Translations under genes and position numbers: made by a program
Source: Flavobacterium aquatile LMG 4008 = ATCC 11947
Lineage (GTDB): Bacteria > Bacteroidota > Bacteroidia > Flavobacteriales > Flavobacteriaceae
Length of the DNA stretch: 64,000 nt
Assembly (NCBI RefSeq): GCF_000757385.1
Contig: NZ_JRHH01000002.1
Location: 248,001 to 312,000, forward strand
Direction: 5' to 3'
Notes under the pieces: generated by a model
Database searches by the model: none
The model's input: only the letters and a program-made list of their open reading frames with translations
Told to the model about the DNA's origin: nothing
Shown here: positions 26,653-33,899 of the stretch, one piece after another
Numbering within the stretch: position 1 is the first letter of the stretch
How the letters are laid out: each line of letters starts with the position of its first letter

Positions 26653-28179
26653 TTATTTCAGTTTTTTAAGTTGGTACAAATCTTTTCTTCTGTCTCTCAT
26701 CGTTCGCACACTTCCGTTTTGATGCAGTTCTTTTAACAAATTAATATCCACGTCAACTATTAATGTCATTTCTGTATTTGGCGTTGCCTCAGCTTTAATG
26801 CCATTACTCGGAAATGCAAAATCCGATGGTGTAAAAACCGCAGCTTGCGCATATTGAATATCCATATTATTTACTTTCGGCAAGTTTCCAACGCAACCTG
26901 TAATGGCAACATAACATTCGTTTTCAATTGCTCTTGCTTGCGCGCAATGTTTTACACGTGTATAACCATTTTGAGTATCGGTAAGGAAAGGAACAAATAA
27001 AATATTCATGCCTTCATCTGCCATAAGTCGGGATAATTCTGGAAATTCTACATCGTAACATATTACAATTCCGATTTTTCCGCAATCGGTATCAAATGTT
27101 TGAATGGTATCGCCGCCAGTAATTCCCCAATAGAAAATCTCATTTGGAGTGATGTGAATTTTGCGATACATTTCGTTGGTTCCATCGCGTTTGCATAGAA
27201 ATCCAACATTGTAAACATGACCATTTTCAATCAACGGCATGCTTCCAGTAATGATATTGATGTTGTAGGAGATGGCAAATTCTTGAAATTTTAATTTTAC
27301 AGCTTCGGTGTGTTTGGCCAATTCTTTTATGGCTTCAGCTTCCGATAAATGGTTAAAATCGGCCATTAATGGTGCGGTAAAAAGTTCGGGAAATAAAGCA
27401 AAATCACAACCATAACCCGAAACGGTATCGATAAAAAATTCGGCTTGTTCGAACAATGCTTCTAAATTGCTCAAGGAACGCATTTGCCACTGAATTAAAC
27501 CCAATCGAACTACACTTTTTTGAGTGTTTATTAATTTCGGACTGTCATCATAATACACATTATTCCATTCTAATAAAACAGCGTATTCTTGCGATTCTAT
27601 ATCGCCTTCTAAATAATTTTTAAGAACTCGAACTTCATGAAAATCATTACTCAATTGAAAAGACAATACTGGATCGTAAATCTCTTTTCGCTTTACCTTT
27701 TCGATGTAAATTTTCGGAGTTATTTCATCTTTATAGTTAACATAATTCGGAATTCTTCCAGCAAATATGATTGATTTTAAATTTAATTGATCGCACAATT
27801 CTTTTCTAGCATCATACAATCGTCTGCCTAATCGAAGTCCGCGGTATTTTGGATTTATAAAAACATCAATACCATAAATAACTTCACCATCTGGATTGTG
27901 AGTAGAAAAGGTATAATTTCCGGTTATTGCTTTATAATTTCTTGTTTTAAAGGCAAAATCTTCAGTCACCAAAATTGATAATGCCGAACCAACTACAACA
28001 CCATCCACAACAATTACAAGTTGACCTTCTGGAAATTTTTCTAATAAATTTTGTAATTGATGTTCTTTCCAAAAAGATTCTGCCATCTCTGGATAGGATT
28101 CAATCATTGATTTAATGAGCTCTTTGTAGTCTTCTATTAGTAGATTTCGTAATTCTACAGATTGTATCGCTTTTGGCAT
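26653..28179 (-). CDS. Bifunctional GNAT acetyltransferase / carbon-nitrogen hydrolase
   Basis: 508 residues. Residues 1-210 are a GNAT acetyltransferase (acetyl-CoA loop in PKYRGLRLGRRLYDARKEL). Residues 225-508 are a nitrilase-type C-N hydrolase with Glu in FALFPELFTAPL, Lys in YRKIHITPNE and Cys in GIVICYDVEFPEL. Such fusions are known from many bacteria, but the substrate is not established; a coupled amide cleavage and acetyl transfer is possible. It is cytoplasmic. It stands alone, flanked by repeats downstream and by the divergent ssb promoter upstream. Confidence 0.9.
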   Translation of the reverse strand: MPKAIQSVELRNLLIEDYKELIKSMIESYPEMAESFWKEHQLQNLLEKFPEGQLVIVVDGVVVGSALSILVTEDFAFKTRNYKAITGNYTFSTHNPDGEVIYGIDVFINPKYRGLRLGRRLYDARKELCDQLNLKSIIFAGRIPNYVNYKDEITPKIYIEKVKRKEIYDPVLSFQLSNDFHEVRVLKNYLEGDIESQEYAVLLEWNNVYYDDSPKLINTQKSVVRLGLIQWQMRSLSNLEALFEQAEFFIDTVSGYGCDFALFPELFTAPLMADFNHLSEAEAIKELAKHTEAVKLKFQEFAISYNINIITGSMPLIENGHVYNVGFLCKRDGTNEMYRKIHITPNEIFYWGITGGDTIQTFDTDCGKIGIVICYDVEFPELSRLMADEGMNILFVPFLTDTQNGYTRVKHCAQARAIENECYVAITGCVGNLPKVNNMDIQYAQAAVFTPSDFAFPSNGIKAEATPNTEMTLIVDVDINLLKELHQNGSVRTMRDRRKDLYQLKKLK

Positions 28180-28377
28180 AAAATATTGATTTTCAACAAA
28201 TATAGTAAAAATATTTCCGTTTACAAACGCTTACAAACATTTACAACCGATTTTAAATGGTAATCAACCGAATAATTTTTGACAGTCACCACAACTTTGC
28301 ATCGTCGGAAATGAGAAACAAATTTTTACTAACGACAAAACAAAAATTAATTAATAACAATTTAAATTTTAAACGCC

Positions 28378-28701
28378 ATGAGAAACAAGGTACAATTAAT
28401 CGGACATGTAGGTCAAGAACCAGAAATCAAAAATTTTGAAGGAGGAAAAAAATTAGCAAGCTTAAGCATCGCTACAAATGAAGTCTATTACAAAGAAAAC
28501 GGAGAAAAAGCCGAAAAAACAGAATGGCATCGAGTAAGCGCTTGGGGAAAAACAGCAGAAATCATCGAAAAGTATGTGACGAAAGGAAAAGAAATTGCTA
28601 TTGAAGGTAAACTTACTCACAGAAGTTACGACGACAAAGACGGTAACAAACGCTATGTAACCGAAGTGATTATAAACGAACTAGTTTTAATGAGCAAGTA
28701 G
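28378..28701 (+). CDS. ssb: Short single-stranded DNA-binding protein, copy 1
   Basis: 107 residues: only the OB-fold (MRNKVQLIGHVGQEPEIKNF, TEWHRVSAWGKTAEIIEKYV, EGKLTHRSYDDKDGNKRYVT). It ends at NELVLMSK and lacks the usual acidic C-terminal tail that recruits repair proteins. A close paralog follows 69 bp later. The sequence before the start (AATTTAAATTTTAAACGCC) is nearly repeated before the second copy, so the leader was duplicated with the gene. Confidence 0.92.
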   Translation: MRNKVQLIGHVGQEPEIKNFEGGKKLASLSIATNEVYYKENGEKAEKTEWHRVSAWGKTAEIIEKYVTKGKEIAIEGKLTHRSYDDKDGNKRYVTEVIINELVLMSK

Positions 28702-28770
28702 TTTTAGTTTCAAAAATCAATTTCAAAAATCAATTTCAAAATAACAATAACAATTTAAAATTTAAACGCC

Positions 28771-29103
28771 ATGAATGCAATTAAAAACAAAGTACAATTA
28801 ATAGGACATGTAGGTCAAGAACCTGAAATCAAAACATTTGATGGAGGTAAAAAAGTTGCCAATATTACAATTGCCACCAATGAAAGCTATACCAATAGCA
28901 AAGGTGAAAAAGTAGAAAACACCGAATGGCACCGAATCACCGCTTGGGGAAAAGTTGCAGACATCATTGAAAAATATGTTATTAAAGGTAAAGAAATCGC
29001 TATTGAAGGAAAATTAACGCACAGAAGCTATGACGACAAAGATGGAAATAAGCGTTACATCACAGAGATTGTTGCCAGTGAGTTATTGCTTTTAGGAAAA
29101 TAG
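28771..29103 (+). CDS. ssb: Short single-stranded DNA-binding protein, copy 2
   Basis: 110 residues, largely identical to copy 1 over the whole length (shared KVQLIGHVGQEPEIK, GKEIAIEGKLTHRSYDDKDG), also without an acidic tail (ends ASELLLLGK). It differs by three extra N-terminal residues (MNAIKNK). The two copies look like an old tandem duplication. It probably shares a transcript with the HRDC protein that starts 21 bp after its stop. Confidence 0.92.
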   Translation: MNAIKNKVQLIGHVGQEPEIKTFDGGKKVANITIATNESYTNSKGEKVENTEWHRITAWGKVADIIEKYVIKGKEIAIEGKLTHRSYDDKDGNKRYITEIVASELLLLGK

Positions 29104-29124
29104 TCTAACGTAAAAAATAGCACG

Positions 29125-29553
29125 ATGAACATCAAAGTATTTAATATTCGTTTAGACAAAGATAACTGCGACAATGACCAAAATCTAATGAATGCATTTT
29201 TAGACTCGGTAGAGGTGAAGTTTACTTCAACAAATTTTGTTACCACTGGAACAGTAGACTTTTGGTCGGCCGTAGTTTTCTATGATTTAAGAAAAGACAT
29301 TTCAAAGCAAACAGAAACTATCGAACTTAATGAAAAAGAAAACGCAATCTTTACAGCATTAAAATTGTGGCGTAATGATTTGGCTCAAAAGAAAGGTTGG
29401 TCGTCATTTAGAATTTGTCACAATTCACATTTAATTTCAATTGCAAAAGAGAATCCTCAAAGCATTGACGAACTTAAAAAAGTAAAAGGTTTTGGCGAAT
29501 CAAGAACTATAAATTATGGCGAAGATATAATTGCAGTATTGAACTCTTTTTAA
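29125..29553 (+). CDS. HRDC-domain protein
   Basis: 142 residues. The C-terminal 70 or so residues form an HRDC-type helical domain (ALKLWRNDLAQKKGWSSFRI, IAKENPQSIDELKKVKGFGE), as found at the ends of RecQ helicases and RNase D, where it binds nucleic acid. The N-terminal 65 residues (KVFNIRLDKDNCDND) have no motif I know. Linked to two ssb genes, it may act with single-stranded DNA; that is inference. It is closed by a terminator. Confidence 0.8.
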   Translation: MNIKVFNIRLDKDNCDNDQNLMNAFLDSVEVKFTSTNFVTTGTVDFWSAVVFYDLRKDISKQTETIELNEKENAIFTALKLWRNDLAQKKGWSSFRICHNSHLISIAKENPQSIDELKKVKGFGESRTINYGEDIIAVLNSF

Positions 29554-29574
29554 AACCATCTATTTAGATTTTGC

Positions 29575-29606
29575 AAAAGCGACAAATTTTTTTGTCGCTT
29601 TTTTTG
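29575..29606 (+). terminator. Rho-independent terminator after the ssb-ssb-HRDC group
   Basis: 12-bp perfect arms AAAAGCGACAAA (29575-29586) and TTTGTCGCTTTT (29591-29602) with a TTTT loop and a T run. It follows the HRDC stop by 21 bp. Confidence 0.88.
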
Positions 29607-29643
29607 TAGCATTATTTCTACAATTAGATATAAGTTTTTAACA

Positions 29644-29657
29644 CGAAAACGTTTTCG
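29644..29657. promoter_or_regulatory. 14-bp palindrome CGAAAACGTTTTCG, candidate LacI-family operator
   Basis: The sequence is its own reverse complement over 14 bases and has the CG-centred form typical of LacI/GalR-family operators. It lies 84 bp before the secreted protein at 29741, where a promoter should be. No LacI-type regulator is encoded in this window. Confidence 0.4.
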
Positions 29658-29740
29658 AAACACAAGAAAAACATCAATTGTTATTTTTTTCTAATTTTAA
29701 TTAAGTAATTAACAATAAATCATTAATAAATTTAAACCCC

Positions 29741-30217
29741 ATGTTAAAAATTACTAAGTTTTTTACAATTATTATTTTGGTTTTGTTGTCAGTAGATAGT
29801 TATTCACAAGTAAATGGTGTTGGGATAAATACAATTGACCCTAAAAGCACTCTTGATATTAATGGAAATTTATCCATAAAAGTCGCAACTATTCCTGGCG
29901 GCCCAAGTGGCGCAGCTGCTCAAATTACAGATCAAGGAGTTTATTTAAGTTTGGATGCAAATGGTAGTAATAATGACTTTCAACTTCCTAACCCAGTCAC
30001 AGTTCCTGGTAGAATTTATATTCTCAGAAATATCTCTACAACAAATACAGCTTACTTGCTAACAACAGGTACAACTGGCTCAACAGGAAAATTTTTTGCT
30101 AAAGATTCATCAAATCCTACAGAAACATCTGGAACCGCTGTAATAAATATGCCGGCAAATGGTAATTCAAAAAGTATTATTATTGTGAGTGATGGCGCAA
30201 ATTGGACTTACTTTTAA
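29741..30217 (+). CDS. Small secreted protein of unknown function
   Basis: 158 residues with a signal peptide (MLKITKFFTIIILVLLSVDSYSQ). The mature part begins VNGVGINTIDPKSTLDINGN, the same opening seen in many secreted Flavobacterium proteins that resemble tail-fibre head segments. It continues as a beta-rich, Gly/Thr/Asn-rich domain (STTNTAYLLTTGTTGSTG) and ends ASDGANWTYF-like GANWTYF. No sorting domain is present. It could be a surface or matrix protein; I would not go further. Confidence 0.68.
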   Translation: MLKITKFFTIIILVLLSVDSYSQVNGVGINTIDPKSTLDINGNLSIKVATIPGGPSGAAAQITDQGVYLSLDANGSNNDFQLPNPVTVPGRIYILRNISTTNTAYLLTTGTTGSTGKFFAKDSSNPTETSGTAVINMPANGNSKSIIIVSDGANWTYF

Positions 30218-30222
30218 TACAT

Positions 30223-30253
30223 AAAAAAGCCTTCAATTACGAAGGCTTTTTTT
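30223..30253. terminator. Bidirectional terminator between convergent genes
   Basis: 12-bp arms AAAAAAGCCTTC (30223-30234) and GAAGGCTTTTTT (30241-30252) around a 6-base loop. A runs on the left and T runs on the right allow use in both directions. It separates the plus-strand secreted protein from a minus-strand small gene whose stop codon is at its right edge. Confidence 0.85.
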
Positions 30254-30431
30254 ATGCAATTTTCTTAATCAAATCATACATCGGACATCGAGAACAACGT
30301 TTAGATTCGCTTTTCATATATTTTTCGCAACAACTCGATTTACAGTTGTCGGAGATGTTTAATTTTTTAATAAGCTTTTTCTTCTCTTTCTTTTTAAGCT
30401 TTTTTTCTTCTGATTTTTCCTTTTTGCCCAA
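30252..30431 (-). CDS. Small Lys- and Cys-rich protein, TTG start
   Basis: A 59-residue frame not bounded by any ATG: an in-frame TAA lies two codons before the TTG at 30431. The product is highly basic at the N-terminus (MGKKEKSEEKKLKKKEKKK) and ends in a Cys-rich part with NCKSSCCEKYM, CSRC and PMYDLIKKIA, five cysteines in all. This C-terminal pattern (spaced Cys then KRC..CPMYDL) resembles small unnamed proteins I recall from Flavobacteriaceae. A zinc or Fe-S site, perhaps with nucleic acid binding, is possible. It ends at the shared terminator. Confidence 0.62.
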   Translation of the reverse strand: MGKKEKSEEKKLKKKEKKKLIKKLNISDNCKSSCCEKYMKSESKRCSRCPMYDLIKKIA

Positions 30432-30497
30432 AACTTAACGTATTAAATAACAGGACAAATATACATTATTTTTATAAGTTCTAAATAAAAATAACAA

Positions 30498-31016
30498 TTA
30501 TTTTGGATTCGTTGCAGCTGCGCTTGTCACAGATAGAATTTGAATATCTCTATCAAATAAATACAATCCGCCACGATCTTCACCAATTAAGTTTATCTTG
30601 TCTAAAATAGTTTTGGCTTGTGCTTCTTCTTCAATTTGTTCTGCAACATACCATTGTAAGAAATTATGTGTAGCATAGTCTTTTTCTTCAAAGGTAATAT
30701 GAACTAATTTATTGATAGAATCTGAAACAAAAAGTTCGTGTTTGTATAATTCTTCAAACATTTCTTTAAAATTTCCAAAGCTAGTTTTTGGCGCTTTAAG
30801 GTCGGTTACAATAGCATGTCCGCCACGTTCGTTAACGTATTTAATTAATTTAAGCATGTGCTGACGTTCTTCGTCTGATTGTGCATACATAAATTGTGCT
30901 ACACCTTCAAGTCCTTGGATTTCTGCCCAGCATGCCATTGATAAATAGGTTTGAGAAGATTCTGCTTCAATACGTATTTGTTTATTTAATGCGGCTTCAA
31001 TATTTTTTGATAACAT
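30498..31016 (-). CDS. ftnA: Ferritin
   Basis: 172 residues, a full-length bacterial non-haem ferritin. The ferroxidase ligands are visible in QIRIEAESSQTYLSMACWAE, SDEERQHMLKLIKYVNERGG and WYVAEQIEEEAQAKTILDK. It oxidises Fe2+ and stores iron in a 24-subunit cytoplasmic cage. It is about 15 kb from the Feo/DtxR block; no operator is obvious. Confidence 0.95.
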   Translation of the reverse strand: MLSKNIEAALNKQIRIEAESSQTYLSMACWAEIQGLEGVAQFMYAQSDEERQHMLKLIKYVNERGGHAIVTDLKAPKTSFGNFKEMFEELYKHELFVSDSINKLVHITFEEKDYATHNFLQWYVAEQIEEEAQAKTILDKINLIGEDRGGLYLFDRDIQILSVTSAAATNPK

Positions 31017-31047
31017 AATAAGTAGTTTTTTTGTAAAGTTAAGAAAT

Positions 31048-31671
31048 TTATTGATTCATTAATTCTTCAAAAAACGTTAAAAATTTGCCGACATGGTATC
31101 CGTCCATCAATCCATGATGTACATGAATTGACATTGCCATGGTTTTTTTACCGTTTTCATCCATCATTTTTCCAAAGGATATTTTCGGACAACTATCGGG
31201 CCAAGTAAAACTTCTAGCGTGCGAAAGTGATGTAAAATTCACCCAAGGTAAAGCCGAAAAATGGATTAAATTTTCTGGATATTCTCTTGTAATAAGTCCG
31301 GTTGTGGTTTGAATTCTATCAATTTCTGTTTTAGCAATAGTTTCAAAAGTTTTCAAATTTTCATCAAATTCAATTAATGAAAAGCCAAACGTTTTATCTT
31401 CGCGCATAATAGTTGCTGAAGCGTCAATTCGATCAAAAATGTAAATCTCATCTTCAATTATTCGATATCGGAAACATTTAAATTCATTAATTGCTTGTAA
31501 CGTTTTATGAAGGTAATAAATGAAAAACGAAATGCCTAATTCTTTTGATTTTGAATAAGCTTTCGTGCAATCTATTGTTGTTGTAACTCCAAAAAATGGC
31601 TCTTGCATTTGCTTAAAAAACAAGAAGTGTTCTTTTCTGTTCCAAGTATCGAGGTTTAGTTTTTGTTTCAT
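31048..31671 (-). CDS. Chloramphenicol acetyltransferase-like (CAT) protein
   Basis: 207 residues, the usual CAT length. The catalytic His segment is HVHHGLMDGYHVGKF (family form HHxxxDGYHxG), and LPWVNFTSLSHA matches the family. Type-A CAT proteins transfer acetyl from acetyl-CoA to chloramphenicol; chromosomal homologs in Flavobacteria may act on other small molecules. No mobile element, integron or transposase is nearby, so I read it as resident, and drug resistance is unproven. Confidence 0.82.
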   Translation of the reverse strand: MKQKLNLDTWNRKEHFLFFKQMQEPFFGVTTTIDCTKAYSKSKELGISFFIYYLHKTLQAINEFKCFRYRIIEDEIYIFDRIDASATIMREDKTFGFSLIEFDENLKTFETIAKTEIDRIQTTTGLITREYPENLIHFSALPWVNFTSLSHARSFTWPDSCPKISFGKMMDENGKKTMAMSIHVHHGLMDGYHVGKFLTFFEELMNQ

Positions 31672-31672
31672 T

Positions 31673-31707
31673 TTTTTGCCGCTAAGACTCTAAGTCGCAA
31701 AGTTTTT
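31673..31707. repeat. Diverged copy of the TTGCCACAAAG repeat family
   Basis: TTTTTTGCCGCTAAGACTCT then AAGTCGCAAAGTTTTT, resembling the half-element at 23520 with several changes. It lies directly upstream of the CAT-like gene start. Confidence 0.45.
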
Positions 31708-31749
31708 AAATCAATAATTATAAAATTATGTAATTACAAAAAATTACTG

Positions 31750-32439
31750 TTATTGTAACAAAATAGGTAAAACGTCAGTGATTTTTTCTAAAGATTTAAA
31801 GTTATCGTGTTGGATTTCGAAATCAATCTTTTCGTATTCCCAAGTGGTGTGATAAGGAATATGATAGCCATGACCACCAATATTTAAAACAGGCAAAACA
31901 TCCGATTTTAAAGAGTTTCCAATCATAATAAAATCTTCTGGTTTGATATCAAGACGCGATAACATTTTTTCGTAATCTAATTCTTTCTTGTCGCTCATTA
32001 CTTCAATATGGTGAAAATAATGTCCAATTCCAGAATCATGTAATTTTCTATGTTGGTCTTTTAAATCACCTTTAGTTGCTACAACCAATTTATATTTTCC
32101 TTTTAGTTGTTTTAAAACTTCTTCCACTTCGGGTAAAAGTTCTACCGGTTTTTGAAGTAAATCTCTACCAATATCAATAATTTTTTTAATGCCTTGTCCC
32201 GAAATTTGGTCACTGGTCAATTCCAATGCAGAGTCAATCATAGAAAGTGTAAAGGCTTTAATTCCAAACCCATACAACGGAAGATTTTTTACTTGATGAC
32301 TTAAAATCAGTTGTAAAATTTCTTGCTTGGAAGCGTAATCGGCAAAAAGTTCACAAAATTTGGCTTGCGCTTCGTCAAAGTAAGGTTCGTTGTGCCAAAG
32401 TGTATCGTCGGCATCGAAAGCAATTATTTTTGGGATCAT
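31750..32439 (-). CDS. HAD family hydrolase
   Basis: 229 residues with motif I AFDADDTLWHNE (nucleophile Asp and DxDxT form), motif II in LVVATKGD, and the acidic motif IV in IMIGNSLKSDVLPV. The cap region is helical (about 20-110). HAD phosphatases act on phosphorylated metabolites in the cytoplasm; the substrate is unknown. It lies 9 bp after the stop of the upstream hypothetical gene on the same strand. Confidence 0.88.
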   Translation of the reverse strand: MIPKIIAFDADDTLWHNEPYFDEAQAKFCELFADYASKQEILQLILSHQVKNLPLYGFGIKAFTLSMIDSALELTSDQISGQGIKKIIDIGRDLLQKPVELLPEVEEVLKQLKGKYKLVVATKGDLKDQHRKLHDSGIGHYFHHIEVMSDKKELDYEKMLSRLDIKPEDFIMIGNSLKSDVLPVLNIGGHGYHIPYHTTWEYEKIDFEIQHDNFKSLEKITDVLPILLQ

Positions 32440-32448
32440 GTTTTTAAA

Positions 32449-33879
32449 TTAGTCTGTGAATGAAAAAAACTTATATGACTTTTCTTGTTTGTCATATCCA
32501 CCAAAATAGAGTTTTGAGTTAAATTTGAATACACTTTGACTGATAAGATCATCTTTGTTTTCTGATAAAGCTCGAAGTTTGTCAAACGCTAATTTATTTA
32601 CTTCGCCATCAACATGATTGAACTCTTTATCAAACAAACAATTTATATAAACTACTTTTCTATTTTTATATGAATTTAAGTTTGCAATAGAATAATTAGA
32701 GGTTATTGCCGTTGCAATTAATACACCTGCCAGTCCAAACATAGCGCCATACATTGCTCCATTTCCATTTTTTTCTAAAGAAACGCTTCCAATAGTAAGG
32801 TACACAATGTCGTTAAAATAATAGCATGACATTGATGGATACTCAAAATAAATTTTTCGCAACAATTGATTTGATTTGTCTAAAATTCTAGTTTTATTGA
32901 TGCTTCCGTTTTCTTGAATGATGTCTGAGTTTTTGAAAGTTACTTCTTTATCTTTTAGAATTTCATAGGTTTTAAGTTCGTTTCCTTCCATATCTTTAAC
33001 TGATAAGGCAAGACGATTTTCATTCAATTTCATCTGAATTAATTTACCGTTTACGTAAAACGAATTGGATTCATCCTCAACATAATTCACAGATAGTAAG
33101 TAAGGTTGGTTATATCCTTTACTAATTGCCGAAAAATCATTTAAATTTATTGTTACGGTTTGAGTAAAATTTTTGTTGTTATCAAACGTAAAGAATAACT
33201 TGTTACCATTGGTATAAACTTTTCTTTTATTAGCACTGAAAGTTAGTGACGGCGGTGTATCATTAGATATATTTTGTATAGATAATGAACCATCCAATCC
33301 AGTATCAGAATTTAAAAGAGACCATAAAGTACACGTTTTAGTGTCATAAGATAAAAATCGATTTGTCGATAAGTCCACAGTTTTCTTGGTTAAATTTCCA
33401 TCATCGAAAACGTAAAAATTTAAAATACTTGTAGATTTTACAACTGTGATTAAGTAAAAAATAGAATTTACTGTAATGGTCTTCACAGGTTTTTCCTTTT
33501 CAAAATCTAAATTGAAGGTTTTTAGCGAAACTTTCTTTGTGTCAAAATCAAAACATTGCGTTGTAATTTCTTTATTATTTGGCGTTGACCAATACGAGTA
33601 ATATTTGTTGTTTGTAATGCTGTATCCAATTATATCATCATAATTTTTTGGTGGTCTAGTTGACGATATGGAGTCAAGAACTTCAAACTTATCGTTAAAT
33701 TTCACAGTTAAAACTCGGTTTTTATCCCTAAAGAAAAGTAAAACCTGTTTTTTATCTTCCTCAACAACTTGAAAAAGATCATTTGTGTTTTTAAAATTTA
33801 GAGGCAAAACTTTTTCGAGTTGTTGCGAAAATAAAAAGGATGACTGAACAAATAATAAAAGGCATAAAAACTTTTTCAT
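32449..33879 (-). CDS. Exported protein of unknown function
   Basis: 476 residues with a signal peptide (MKKFLCLLLFVQSSFLFSQ). The rest is rich in beta strands and in Asn/Lys/Asp, with repeated short KxFxF-like segments that could form a propeller, and a hydrophobic Gly/Ala stretch near residue 380 (GAMYGAMFGLAGVLIATAI) that could be a membrane helix. I recognise no family. It sits between metG and the HAD gene, 20 bp after metG. Confidence 0.65.
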   Translation of the reverse strand: MKKFLCLLLFVQSSFLFSQQLEKVLPLNFKNTNDLFQVVEEDKKQVLLFFRDKNRVLTVKFNDKFEVLDSISSTRPPKNYDDIIGYSITNNKYYSYWSTPNNKEITTQCFDFDTKKVSLKTFNLDFEKEKPVKTITVNSIFYLITVVKSTSILNFYVFDDGNLTKKTVDLSTNRFLSYDTKTCTLWSLLNSDTGLDGSLSIQNISNDTPPSLTFSANKRKVYTNGNKLFFTFDNNKNFTQTVTINLNDFSAISKGYNQPYLLSVNYVEDESNSFYVNGKLIQMKLNENRLALSVKDMEGNELKTYEILKDKEVTFKNSDIIQENGSINKTRILDKSNQLLRKIYFEYPSMSCYYFNDIVYLTIGSVSLEKNGNGAMYGAMFGLAGVLIATAITSNYSIANLNSYKNRKVVYINCLFDKEFNHVDGEVNKLAFDKLRALSENKDDLISQSVFKFNSKLYFGGYDKQEKSYKFFSFTD

Positions 33880-33899
33880 AGGATTTTTTAAATTATTAA

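Noticed and set aside
28378..29553. Prophage or plasmid remnant suggested by tandem ssb genes
   Set aside because: No integrase, phage structural gene or tRNA border is present, and the flanks are ordinary chromosomal genes.
30202..30438. 78-codon plus-strand open frame
   Set aside because: It spans a terminator and is antisense to the Lys/Cys-rich small protein, which has the better coding pattern.
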